Part shown: piece by piece, positions 1 through 8,249 of the stretch
How positions within the stretch are numbered: position 1 is the first letter of the stretch
Layout of the letters: each line of letters starts with the position of its first letter
Origin: Jimgerdemannia flammicorona
Lineage: Eukaryota; Mucoromycota; Endogonomycetes; Endogonales; Endogonaceae
Assembly: GCA_003990745.1 (NCBI GenBank)
Contig: RBNI01001947.1
Location: forward strand, 1-20,268
Reading direction: 5' to 3'
Length of the DNA stretch: 20,268 nucleotides
The notes under the pieces: generated by a model
Seen by the model: only the letters and a program-made list of their open reading frames with translations
The model's database searches: none
Told to the model about the DNA's origin: nothing
Program-made: the position numbers and the translations under genes

Positions 1-18
1 TTTAGTCACTTAGACTCC

Positions 19-24
19 TTTATT
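19..24 (-). promoter_or_regulatory. Possible polyadenylation hexamer of LINE-A
   Basis: The minus strand reads AATAAA at 24-19, about 50-80 bases past the inferred end of LINE-A ORF2. It sits where a 3' end signal would be expected. A hexamer is short and could occur by chance. Confidence 0.3.
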
Positions 25-429
25 CCACTAGTCTATATGAATTAACTACAAAGATATCCCACCAACTACCTATCCCACACTATCCAGACAAAATAAACTG
101 AATAGGTCCTATCAACCTACCCCAATCTTCCACTGCACCCCACCCTCTCCTAGTACTAAATGACCCTAACTTCTCAATACAATGTCCTATACCTTCTTTA
201 CTGCCCCCAACTCCTGCCACCTCCCCTGGTACCACTAACCCTGTATCACTTCTTGCACCAGCCTATATTATCACTCCACCAGGTTCTTAATTCCCATTCA
301 ACACTTGCTCTCAAAAATCCATCACCAGTGTGCTGCCATTAAGACCCATACTCTCAAAATCCTCCCAACACCTCTCCAAATGTCTCCAATATCCCCCACC
401 AGTCTCCTCTGGATGACTATACTGACAGA

Positions 430-625
430 CTCTTCTGGCCTCCTTCGATTAGATTCTCCAGCATCTACCAATAACCCTCCACCCCTGGGCAGGCCTCTAG
501 AATATGTTCTGGAGTCTGAACCACTTCTTCAGAGATCTTGGCATACTATTCACAATCACTGCAATCATCGACCACCATCCTTCCCATCCAATAGTTTAAC
601 ATTACATTCCTTCTCAGGAACCACT
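430..625 (-). other. zf-RVT-like zinc-binding region of LINE-A ORF2 (degenerate)
   Basis: This is the C-terminal zinc-binding region found downstream of RT in L1-like LINEs (zf-RVT type). LINE-C has C-x2-C followed by H-x4-C at the same place. Here the downstream half EHILEAC is intact. In the upstream pair the first Cys is kept and the second reads Tyr, which fits a TGT to TAT transition. It supports an L1-like rather than a Tad-like RNase H C-terminus. Confidence 0.6.
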
Positions 626-1337
626 ACCAAACTACCCAATATCTAGGAGGTACTGCCTTATTCAAAGTGGCCACCCATCTCCAAATTTGACCCCATTCCT
701 ATATCTCGCCAATATCAGCTGTCTGCTATCTAACTGGCCACTGCTCAAGAGGGCCTAATCTGGCCCATTCCATAGCCTCTACTAGAGAATAGTCCTTCAG
801 CTCCTTTCCTCCTACCCTGAGTAGTCCAAGTTGCCACCACCACTGCTCAGGGTCAGCCCCCTCTCCTATTGCCTCTATCTCTAGCCCTGTTAGGCCCATT
901 ATAAGCCAGGCCTCAATGATGCCCCATCAGAACCCTTTGAACCTCATCCTCCCAACTGATCCAACCTGAAGGAGCCCTCGCAAATCCTTTCTCTTTGCAC
1001 TCCAGGGGCAGAACCTGATCTCCCAGTTGTCCATCACCAGTCTGCCCCAGCTTTCTTCCCCTAACTCCACTAATCAGCAGCCCCACCAGCCCCTAAGCAC
1101 CTTCAACCTTTGTCGAAAGTCTACCAATCCCAAACTACCATCAGTAATTGACAGCACCAATACTTCCCATCCAATCTGTGGCTACCTACCCCTCTAGAGC
1201 CACTCTTCAATAGCCTTTTTGAGCTGCTGCACCACTTATCCAGGGAAATCTAAGTGGTAACCCAGATACCACAACTTTTGTAGCCAGTATACATTCAGGA
1301 CTACCACTCTTCCTACCAGAGAGAAATTTTGATCAGC

Positions 1338-1343
1338 CCAGCC
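1338..1343. repeat. Left target-site duplication of the LTR element
   Basis: CCAGCC lies immediately before the 5' LTR, and CTAGCC follows the 3' LTR at 10,583-10,588. They match at five of six bases, and the difference is a C/T transition at CpA, the same type of change seen throughout the element. Ty3/gypsy integrases usually make 5-bp duplications (or 4-6), so the exact length (5 or 6) is open. Confidence 0.6.
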
Positions 1344-1417
1344 TGTAATAGAATGAATGAGCAAGTGAACAGATGAGATGTGATGAGCGATGAGCAATCA
1401 TATGACCCGGTGAATGA

Positions 1418-1425
1418 TGACGTCA
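1418..1425. promoter_or_regulatory. CRE/ATF-type palindrome in the 5' LTR
   Basis: TGACGTCA is the perfect palindromic site bound by ATF/CREB-class bZIP factors. It lies about 270 bp upstream of the LTR TATA box, in the presumed U3. The 3' LTR has TGATGTCA at 9,829-9,836, a single C to T change at the central CpG. Function is inferred from the motif only. Confidence 0.45.
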
Positions 1426-1690
1426 CCATATGAATGAAGCATGGCATATGATATTATGAATGATAAATGACAAATGATGCAAAACGATGTGGAAAACAAT
1501 ATCCAGCTTATCCCCAACAACCGGCACCATAGCAACAGTTGTCACAGTAGCTGATTATTGCCTAGTAATTGAGATCTTGATTATAAAGTGTTTTTTGCCA
1601 AAAACCACCTGACAAAGATCGCGATCACAAACCTCGCTATAGTTACCAAATTAGTCACTCATACTTAGTCAGAAATCACAGACCAACTTG

Positions 1691-1698
1691 TATAAATA
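1691..1698 (+). promoter_or_regulatory. TATA box of the 5' LTR
   Basis: TATAAATA is followed by a C-rich stretch and is conserved exactly in the 3' LTR at 10,102-10,109. It is the likely core promoter of the genomic transcript, so transcription would start near 1,720-1,730. Confidence 0.65.
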
Positions 1699-1717
1699 CC
1701 CCCCAGTTTCCATCCGA

Positions 1718-1723
1718 AATAAA
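1718..1723 (+). promoter_or_regulatory. AATAAA polyadenylation signal in the LTR
   Basis: AATAAA lies about 20 bp after the TATA box and is conserved in the 3' LTR at 10,129-10,134. If it is used, the R region must be compact, with the signal at or just after the transcription start. Confidence 0.4.
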
Positions 1724-1948
1724 GGAGTTTTAGTTCAGTCCTTGATATAAGAATCAAGTTCCCCCCACATACACATTCCCCTGAGTCTTAGTAATGATAT
1801 CTAAGTGACTCTAGTGTTTCTGACTAAACTCCAGAAGCCTAGCTAACTTCTGTCAGAACTGAGACTGGTATATAAATCCCCAAAGACTTAAGTAAACCCA
1901 TTGAACCTGAATTCCAAGGTGAATTCAGTCTGTACACAGCAAAAAACA

Positions 1949-2025
1949 AGACTCTTGAAATAGGGCACAAGAGAAAGACCTTTGAAACAGAAGGCAAACC
2001 AGTGAAAGACCTTTGAAACAGAAGG
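1949..2025 (+). repeat. Short tandem repeats in the LTR downstream of the start region
   Basis: A 22-bp unit containing GAAAGACCTTTGAAACAG occurs at 1,973-1,994 and again, perfectly, at 2,004-2,025 (31-bp period). A degenerate third copy with AAGACTCTTGAAATAG precedes them. The 3' LTR keeps all three with scattered transitions. Confidence 0.7.
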
Positions 2026-2172
2026 TACTGCCACTACAACTACTTACAAGTGAGCACTTCCTCAAACTGAAGGCTTCTTGGTACATATTGTATACTAAGT
2101 CCCTAAGTAATAGTCCACTTCTCTAATTATTCAAAGAATAAGAGAGGGGTAGAAATGAGAGTTATTACAACT

Positions 2173-2190
2173 TGGTAGCAGTAGATTACC
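2173..2190 (+). other. tRNA primer binding site (initiator-Met type)
   Basis: Three bases after the 5' LTR the sequence reads TGGTAGCAG, the complement of a CTGCTACCA tRNA 3' end. This is the 3' end of metazoan-type initiator tRNA-Met; the following bases match only partly. TGG at this distance from the LTR is the standard position for priming of minus-strand DNA. Confidence 0.7.
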
Positions 2191-2249
2191 AGCCAAGAAG
2201 GTATCAAAGAATACACTCCTGGAGTTAGAATAAGACCAACCTTAGACAG

Positions 2250-4040
2250 GAGTAAACCCCAGAACCAACTGTAGATCCTCAAACCAGAGCCAGAGAAGCC
2301 CTTGTCATTAGGACCAGGTGGTACCAGGAAACCACAGACTCAAGAACCCACCAGCTTGTAATTGACCAGGCTTACAAGAATCTATACCAGACCTTTAGGA
2401 TATACTACCCAGGACTTAGGAATATTGTTAGCCACTGTAAGTTCTATGAACTCCTCTGAGGACACATTGGAATCACTAGGACCCCAGAATCTACTGCTGT
2501 AGCCACCCAGAATTTTCTAGATTATATCACACCCCCTGCTGTAAGAGAAGCAGCTGCTGAGTGGATTGCCTCTGACAGATATCATCATACCCCTACCAAG
2601 ACCTCCCTCTACTACAGGCTAGTTGTATACTACACCTCTGCCATAACCAGATATAAGAACAAGCAAGCAGGCCAATCATCCCCTACTGCTGAACAAGGAG
2701 CAGGCCCATCTACTCAGCCAGAGACTAATATCCTCTTTGAAGGACCTAGTCAGTATGAGAATGCACTATCTCATCAGGAAAGGGAGTCAGATGAAGACTC
2801 TATAAGTTACCAGTCTGATGATAGCTAATGAGGAACAGTAGGCCTAGGAATTTACCAAGAAACTACAGATCAAGAAGAACAGACCCCAGAACCAACCTAG
2901 CCACCTATACAGAGGTTTGGTTTACCCTCTCTCACAGGACTCTTTGATCTGATATCAGGGAATCAAGTAACCCCAAGTTATACAGCACTACAACTCCACC
3001 AAGCAGAACAATCTTCAGGAGAATCTACCCCAACAGACCCATCACCAATAGTCAATACAATGGTAGATGTCAACATTGTAGTACTAACTACTCAGCTGGC
3101 AGCACTAGCAGGAATAGTAGAACAGATTGCTGAATAGAACAAATTAACCAAGACCTTGTGAATTCCAACATTCAGTAGAAAAAACAGTGATATTGAAAAC
3201 TTCATCAATGCAGTTGATACAGACTATCAAGCAAACCAATGGAATGATAACTGAGTATCTATAGAAATGCTCACCAACAACCAGAACAGCACCCTCCAAC
3301 AGCTGTTTGCCACATCAGCAGCACAAGTAGAAACAGTAGCTACATTCTTCACTGGAACAGCAGTCAAATTCTAGCACACCTGGAACAACACCCAGTAACC
3401 TGGGAAGTCTGCCCCCAAGTCAATAGACAAGTACCTGCCAACAATAGACCAGGTTGGGATGACCATGAAGCAGGCCCAGGACTCAAGGCCTTGCTACTGA
3501 CCAAATTCTGAAATGTGGCCTACATACAAGAAACTTGGAACAAACTGTCCCAGATGAAGTTCCACAAGAATAGTGAAGAGAATCTAGAGACCTTTGCCAT
3601 CAGAATGGATGCCTACCTCAAAACTGTTGGACTTACCTACCAGGAAAACAATTTGGCCATCAATGGTACCAGAGCCAACCACCTGTTTGCAGTCTTACCA
3701 GACTGGCTCACCCAGAAGATCAAGGAACAAGGTCTTCCCTAAGGATATCCCCACTACTCATGGTGCTTTGCCCAAGTACAAAGAAGAGCATGCGAAATCC
3801 TTGCTACACAAGCTCCACGAAATCAAGAACACAAGAAGGATAACCAAGATAGAAGAAATCCTACCAGGAGAAATAATCAAAGGAATGACCAAAGATATGA
3901 TCAAAGGAATGATCAAAGAAACCAGCAAAATCCCAGAGGACCCAGACCTCCCACCAAGGATGAAAAGAAGCAGCTCCACAAAAAAGGATTGTGCTTCATC
4001 TGTAAGAAGGCAGGACACATCTCATTCGGATACTCTGAGA
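2250..4040 (+). pseudogene. gag: gag polyprotein region with nucleocapsid, broken
   Basis: This encodes the particle-forming protein in two frames. The frame with codons at 2,250, 2,253 and so on runs to about 3,370. Its first part (2,250-2,825) is open except for a TGA at 2,457 and matches no domain I recognise (FRIYYPGLRN, AAAEWIASDRYHH). It then passes stops at 2,826, 2,829, 2,898, 3,135, 3,159, 3,252 and 3,372. Near 3,340-3,372 the reading moves to the frame of 3,371, continuing through a capsid-like stretch (TKF, AYIQETWNKLSQMKF) and stops at 3,509 and 3,740 into a basic, Gln/Asn/Arg-rich nucleocapsid. A zinc knuckle follows at 3,992-4,033: C-x2-C-x4-H-x4-Y, where the last Cys has become Tyr. 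No clear ATG was found, so the start is approximate. Most stops fit CAA, CAG or CGA changed by C to T. Confidence 0.75.
3992..4033 (+). other. Zinc knuckle of gag nucleocapsid, last Cys lost
   Basis: The translation CFICKKAGHISFGY fits C-x2-C-x4-H-x4-C except for the final residue, read TAC (Tyr) instead of TGC. The change is one G to A transition. CCHC knuckles bind the packaged RNA. It is in the same frame as the dUTPase and protease that follow. Confidence 0.8.
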
Positions 4041-4150
4041 AGAAGAACAGAACAGGCGAACCCAGTAACCAGAGCATTACTGTCATTGGAGAAGGTCCAG
4101 GAAAGAAAACCCCTGAGAATATTATCAAAATACAGAAGATATAGTACAAG

Positions 4151-4540
4151 ACTACCATCCCAACTAAGACCCACCCAACTGATGCTGGATATGACCTCTA
4201 CAGCAGTCAAGACCTCACTATTCTATCAAGTACCAATGCTACAGTGTGAACAGGGATTGCAATACAAGCTCCCAAAGGTACATATATCTGCCTTACTGAG
4301 CAAAGCAGCCTAGCCAAAGAGTTTAACATTGGGCTAGGAGGAGGAGTAGTTGACCAAGGATTTATTGGTGAAATCTGTATCATCTTGTGAAATTTTGGAG
4401 ATACATCATTTGAAGTCAAAACAGGCCAAAGGATTGCCCAAGCAATTATTGAAGAAATCCATCAAGATCTTACCATTGAAGAAGTCTCTGAACTCTCCCA
4501 GATAGACTGTAGCAAGAAAGGGTTTGGATCTACCAACAAA
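4151..4540 (+). pseudogene. dUTPase domain (trimeric dUTPase family), broken by two stops
   Basis: All five motifs of homotrimeric dUTPases are visible in order. Motif 1 is DAGYDLYS (4,181-4,204); motif 2 QSSLA (4,301-4,315, where R is normal at the first position); motif 3 GVVDQGFIGEI (4,343-4,375, containing the catalytic Asp); motif 4 GQRIAQ (4,424-4,441); motif 5 GFGST (4,520-4,534). The enzyme hydrolyses dUTP to dUMP and pyrophosphate, limiting uracil in the element's cDNA. It is in frame with the zinc knuckle upstream and the protease downstream, so it was made as part of a Gag-protease polyprotein. In-frame TGA codons at 4,247 and 4,388 inactivate it. The motif 2 Arg to Gln change would also weaken phosphate binding. 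Length (about 130 residues) is normal for the family. Confidence 0.92.
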
Positions 4541-4618
4541 CCCCCCAATCAAAAGGTCACTACTATGAAGGAAGATGATGAAAACTGGTACAAGAGAATT
4601 GCAGATGGTTATGCACTA

Positions 4619-4684
4619 TGTAGATGATGCCCTCATTCTATTTGAATGTACTACATGGAATATGTTAGTGAATGCCATGCATGT
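4619..4684 (+). other. Four-cysteine motif between dUTPase and protease
   Basis: In the dUTPase/protease frame, Cys codons fall at 4,619, 4,628, 4,673 and 4,682, giving C-x2-C-x14-C-x2-C, a spacing typical of small zinc-binding folds. Two TGA codons (4,625 and 4,643) interrupt it and fit former CGA or TGG. I do not recognise it as a named retroelement domain. Confidence 0.4.
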
Positions 4685-4849
4685 CTCTCCAAAGTTTTCA
4701 AAATTCAATCTGAGAAGCATCACGCCCAACAGACTGAGGAACCCAAACAAGACAACCCTCCTTGTGAAGGATGGGGAGAAACTGACTTCAAGGAGACTGA
4801 CAGCAATTGGGACAACAATGAAGATGAAGAGCTCAATACCATCAAGAAG

Positions 4850-5292
4850 GAGGACAGTTGCATCAAGTTCACAGGCCAAGTCTACAGACAGAATGTCAAT
4901 GTCTTGCTTGATAGTGGTGCTACTGGAAACTACATCAGTACCAAGACTGCCAAGAGGATTGGAGCCCAAAGCAGACCAACTACCGAGAAAAGAAGTGTTA
5001 CCTTTGGTGATGGAAAAACTGCACCATTGACCAAGATCTGTGAAGATCTTTTGCTCAAGATTAGAAAATATCAAGAGAAGTTGGACTTCAGCATTGTAGA
5101 CCTCCCAGGACAAGATATTATCTTAGGAAAAGCCTGGTTGACCCAGCATAACCCAGATATCAACTGGAGAACCAATGAGGTTAACCTGATCCATGAAGGC
5201 AGAAAGATCACCCTGATACCTCAGGAAGGTACCAACCACCAAGGAATCAAAATCATCTCTGCCATTCAAATGAAGAGACTCTCTCAAAAAAA
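4850..5292 (+). pseudogene. Aspartic protease of the retrotransposon
   Basis: This is a retropepsin-like protease that would cleave the polyprotein. The catalytic triplet is in VLLDSGATGNYI (Asp codon at 4,910), and the flap or C-terminal motif appears as DIILGKAWL near 5,110-5,140, the usual ILGxxWL. Before it is an acidic spacer (SNWDNNEDEE). The frame is open from 4,646 to 5,338, one of the longest intact stretches in the element. Retroviral-type proteases act as dimers of about 100-120 residues, which fits. The frame changes near an A7 run at 5,286-5,292 where RT sequence begins. Confidence 0.88.
5286..5292 (+). other. A7 run at the protease-RT frame switch
   Basis: Seven A bases lie where coding sequence moves from the protease frame to the RT frame, a +1 shift (or -2). 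This is either an indel in a homopolymer or a remnant of programmed frameshifting. A classic -1 slip would lead to the third frame, which carries no RT homology. Confidence 0.45.
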
Positions 5293-5339
5293 GAGAAACA
5301 CCTACTTCATTTGTATGGTATGTACAAGAAGTCACTAAA

Positions 5340-6010
5340 GCTACAAGTAGCCCAATCCCAACAGAAGCTCAAGAACTGTTCGAAGAATTCCAAGATATAT
5401 TCCAAGACCCCCAAGGACTTCCACTCAAGCACCAAATCCAATATGGAATTGATCTTATTCCAGGATCTTAACCCTCATACAAGAGTATCTACCAACTGGC
5501 CCAACCTGAGCTCAAGACCCTCAAGGATGAATTGACCAAACTACTGGCCCAAGGATATATTGAACCCAGCTGCTCTCCATTTGGAGCCCCCATTCTATTT
5601 GTCAAGAAGAAGGATGGCTCTCTGCAAATATATATTGACTACAGAGCCCTCAATAAGATCACCATCAAGAACCAGTATGCCTTACCTAGGATTGATGAGT
5701 TGCTACACCAAATCTTCAAGGCCAAGACCTTTTCTCTACTGGATTTGCGAAATGGCTACCACCAGATTCTCATTGATGAGAAGGACATTGAGAAGACAGC
5801 TTTCCAAATATGGTTTGGATACTACCAGTTCCAAGTCATGCCTTTTGGATTGACCAATGTACCAGCAACATTTTAGTATCTGATGAATGACATCTTTGAA
5901 CTACTCCTCAACATCTGTGTCCTTGTGTATATTGATGATATACTAATCTACAGTGAAACAGTAGAACTATACTACACCCATCTCAGATAAGTACTGACCC
6001 TTCTGTGAGA
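5340..6010 (+). other. Reverse transcriptase domain
   Basis: The N-terminal lead-in is the gypsy-type pattern ELFEEFQDIF, then [21 protein letters not shown]. The catalytic aspartates are present: LLDLRNGY (Asp at 5,742) and YIDD (5,928-5,939). YIDD is the usual Ty3/gypsy version of the RT active site. Stops at 5,469, 5,874, 5,988 and 6,006 interrupt it; 5,874 replaces the Gln of the conserved ATFQ. Confidence 0.93.
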
Positions 6011-6329
6011 ACACCAGCTCTATGCCAAAATGAACAAGTATAAGTTCTATCAAGACCAGATTGACTACTTAGAATATATCATCTCCGCTGAAGGAATCAA
6101 TATAGACCTCCGAAAAGTATCAGTCCTTAAGGATATCCCTATCCCTACTACCCTCAAGCCACTCCAGTGCTTTCTGGGTATTGCCAGTTATTACCAAAGG
6201 TTTATCCAAGGATACTCTGCTATTGCAGCTCCATTAACTAGTCTGGCCCACAAAGGAGTGAATATCAAAACTGAATGGACCCCCGAATATACCCTGGCTA
6301 TAGACCATCTCAAGAGACTCCTTACTGAG

Positions 6330-6720
6330 GCCCCAGTGCTAATTGCACCTAACCCTACCAGACCATTCACTCTGACCACAGATGCCTCTGATATTGCTAT
6401 TGGAGTAGTACTCAGCTAAGAAGACTGCCCAGTGGCCTACCTTTCCCAAAAGCTCAAGCCAGCTGAGACCCGGTATACTATCCATGAGAAGGAACTCCTG
6501 GCTATTGTTACTACACTTCAGGAATAGCGCCATTTCCTCTTAGGACAGCTATTTGTGGCCTATACTGATTACCATGCATTGCAGTATATTCATACACAGC
6601 CCATGCTGACTCACAGACAAGCCCGCTGGATGGAAATCATTGCCAACTTTGATATGGAAATCAAGTATATCTCAGGCAAAACCAACTGTGTGGCTGATGG
6701 TTTCTCTAGATATATGGAAG
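6330..6720 (+). other. RNase H domain
   Basis: This RNase H removes the RNA strand of the RNA/cDNA hybrid. PFTLTTDASDIAIGVVLS carries the first catalytic Asp (6,381), HEKELLAI the Glu (about 6,486), AYTDYHAL the second Asp (about 6,564) and NCVADGFSR the last Asp (6,696). All four acidic residues remain. Stops at 6,417 and 6,525 break it. Confidence 0.88.
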
Positions 6721-6953
6721 ATGAACTTGTCTTCATGGTTGAGGTAATTGGAGACCTCACCCAGATGATTAAGGAAGGCTACCAGCAAGACAGCCCCCTG
6801 ATGAAATTTCTTCAATTCTGCCAAGACCCAGAGGCCGAGATTCCAGAACCCATGAGGCAAATGGCCAAGAGATTCACCTACCGTGATGGACTTATCTACA
6901 GGGACCATGACAGAGTAGTTGTACCCAACAATGATACTTGGTGACTCAAGATC

Positions 6954-7960
6954 ATGCAGGAACTCTATAATACTCCTGCAGCAGGACACTTTGGTTTCGA
7001 AAAGACCTACAACCTCCTCTTAAGAGAGTTCTACTGGCCAAAGATAACCAAGGACATCAAAGACTTTGTGGACTCATGTGAGATATGCCAAAGGTTCAAA
7101 AGTGGTAACAAGCTACCAGCAGGACTCCTGCAACCCTTGCCTATCCCGAGTCACAACTGAGACCAGATTGCAATGAACTTCATTGTCCAACTCCCCAAGA
7201 CCAAGGCAGGATAAGATGCCATTGTGGTATTCATGGACCATCTAAGTAAATAAGCCCATTTTGCACCCACCAAGACCACTGCTACAGTACTAGAGATTGC
7301 TGAGATTTTCCTCAATCAAGTATTCAGGCTATATGGCATGCCTAGCACTATTATATCTGACTGAGATACCAAGTTCACAAGCAACTTCTGAAAGGCATTT
7401 TTCTTCCTCTATGGAACCAAGCTGAAGTTCTCTACTACCTACTACCCTCAGACTGATGGTCAAACCAAGCAAACCAACAGGACTCTCAAACAGATGCTTA
7501 GCATCTTCTGCTATTACAAGCAAAATGAATGGAACAAGTACCTAGCCCATACTAAGTTTGCCTACAACAATAGTCAGCAAACCTCTACAAAGAAGACTCT
7601 ATTTTTCCTGAACCATAGTCAACATCCAAGGACCCTGAGTACTACTGTAAAATCAGTAGTCCCAGCAGCCCAAGATCTGGCCAAGACCATTTCTGACCTT
7701 ACCCAAATGACAAGAGATGCTCTCATAGAAGCACAAGACTACCAGACCAAGTATGTAAACTTGAAGTAAAGAGAAGCCTCCTATAATATTGGTGACATAG
7801 TCATACTTAGAACAGACCACCTCTACCCAGATACCCTGGCACAACAACCAGCCAAGAAACTCTGTGCTAGAAGAATTGGACCATACAAGATCATGGAAAA
7901 AATCAGTGAAGTCAACTACAAGTTACAACTTCCCTACAATATCTGAGTACACCCAGTATT
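6954..7960 (+). other. Integrase domain, DD35E with two catalytic residues changed
   Basis: The N-terminal zinc-binding part shows GHFGFEKT, REFYWPKI and CEIC (Cys codons 7,077 and 7,086). The first His of the HHCC set is read Tyr at 6,966. In the core, MNFIVQLP (7,173) has Asn where the first catalytic Asp is normal. TIISD (Asp at 7,359) is kept, and TDGQTKQTN (Lys at 7,467) replaces the catalytic Glu. The spacing from 7,359 to 7,467 is exactly 35 residues, confirming the DD35E register. All three losses are explained by single transitions. The C-terminal part includes ARRIGPYKIMEKI and HPVFHISQL, the GPY/F region of gypsy integrases. Stops interrupt it at seven or more places. Confidence 0.92.
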
Positions 7961-8045
7961 CCATATCAGCCAATTGGTGGACTACCATGAGAACCCATTC
8001 CCTGAGCATACAATTTCACCACTATCCCCAATTAGGATCAATGAT

Positions 8046-8246
8046 TACAAGGAATTCGAAATTGAGAAAGTATTTGACCACAAGGTCCACAAATATTCCA
8101 AAACAGTCAAGTGCTTTTTCCTGATCAAGTGGAAGGGTTATCCCACCCATGATGCTACCTGGGAAAAAGAAGAAGCCCTGAAGAATACACGCGAAGCCCT
8201 CCAGGACTGCATGGAAACACTCACCCCCCAGCAAAGGAAGAAACTA
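8046..8246 (+). other. Chromodomain at the integrase C-terminus
   Basis: FEIEKVFDHKV, FFLIKWKGYPTHDATWE and LKNTREALQD match the chromodomain pattern (start, VKWKGY, TWEP, NA). Chromodomains of chromovirus integrases target insertion to methylated-histone chromatin. The TWEP motif is changed at Pro (TWEK). The stretch is open from 7,974 to the TAG at 8,247. Confidence 0.9.
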
Positions 8247-8249
8247 TAG

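Larger units (their letters stand above)
1..1343 (-). mobile_element. LINE-A, 3' part (C-terminal half of ORF2, broken)
   Basis: Read on the minus strand, this is the C-terminal part of a non-LTR retrotransposon ORF2, continuing the RT that stops at the LTR insertion point at 10,583. Just inside 1,343 the translation contains VVVLNVYW and KLWYLGYHLDFP. These align with SILNVY and KLWYVAYHLNFS after the RT of the plus-strand LINE at 18,950-19,090. At about 620-450 it shows RNVMLNY, then EHILEAC, matching the zinc-finger region of LINE-C (KNIMLNF, EHWLGEC). Several in-frame stops and substitutions show it is dead. By alignment with LINE-C, ORF2 should end near 70-100, so most of the 3' end is inside the window. 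The long plus-strand ORFs at 160-646 are shadows of this coding strand. Confidence 0.85.
1344..2169 (+). repeat. 5' LTR
   Basis: This 826-bp direct repeat of 9,755-10,582 begins TGTAATA and ends TATTACA, so it has a 7-bp terminal inverted repeat and the canonical TG...CA ends. Comparison by eye gives about 71 differences including one or two small indels near 1,760, with only about one transversion. Inside it are an ATGA-rich upstream part, a TATA box (1,691), an AATAAA (1,718) and short repeats near 1,950-2,025. Confidence 0.95.
5292..8249 (+). pseudogene. pol: pol: RT, RNase H, integrase and chromodomain in one frame with 14 stops
   Basis: Domains follow in one frame over 2.9 kb. RT comes first ([45 protein letters not shown]), then RNase H (TTDASD, DGFSR), zinc-binding and catalytic integrase, and a chromodomain ending at TAG 8,247. 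No frameshift is needed after about 5,340. Stops lie at 5,469, 5,874, 5,988, 6,006, 6,417, 6,525, 6,942, 7,158, 7,212, 7,251, 7,362, 7,389, 7,767 and 7,944. In the family alignment many sit at Gln, Arg or Trp positions, as expected from C to T and G to A changes. The product would copy genomic RNA to cDNA and integrate it. This copy cannot. Confidence 0.93.

Noticed and set aside
160..646. Two plus-strand ORFs of 60 and 113 codons
   Set aside because: Pro/Ser/Leu-rich low-complexity readings are antisense shadows of the G-rich LINE-A coding strand, where RNVMLNY and EHILEAC are found.
1344..2169. CRISPR-like or satellite array from ATGAATGA-type repeats in the LTR
   Set aside because: The short ATGA motifs are irregular in spacing and occur in both LTRs as part of U3; there are no spacers or fixed unit.
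3594..4313. A 239-codon plus-strand ORF over the nucleocapsid and dUTPase start
   Set aside because: Zinc knuckle and dUTPase motifs are in another frame. This frame gives Lys/Arg/Ser-rich sequence with no motif.
4612..4660. MHYVDDALILF, resembling an RT active site YVDD, in the frame of 4,575
   Set aside because: No other RT motif is in that frame, the true RT with YIDD is at 5,928, and the dUTPase/protease frame is colinear through this stretch. It is a chance reading.
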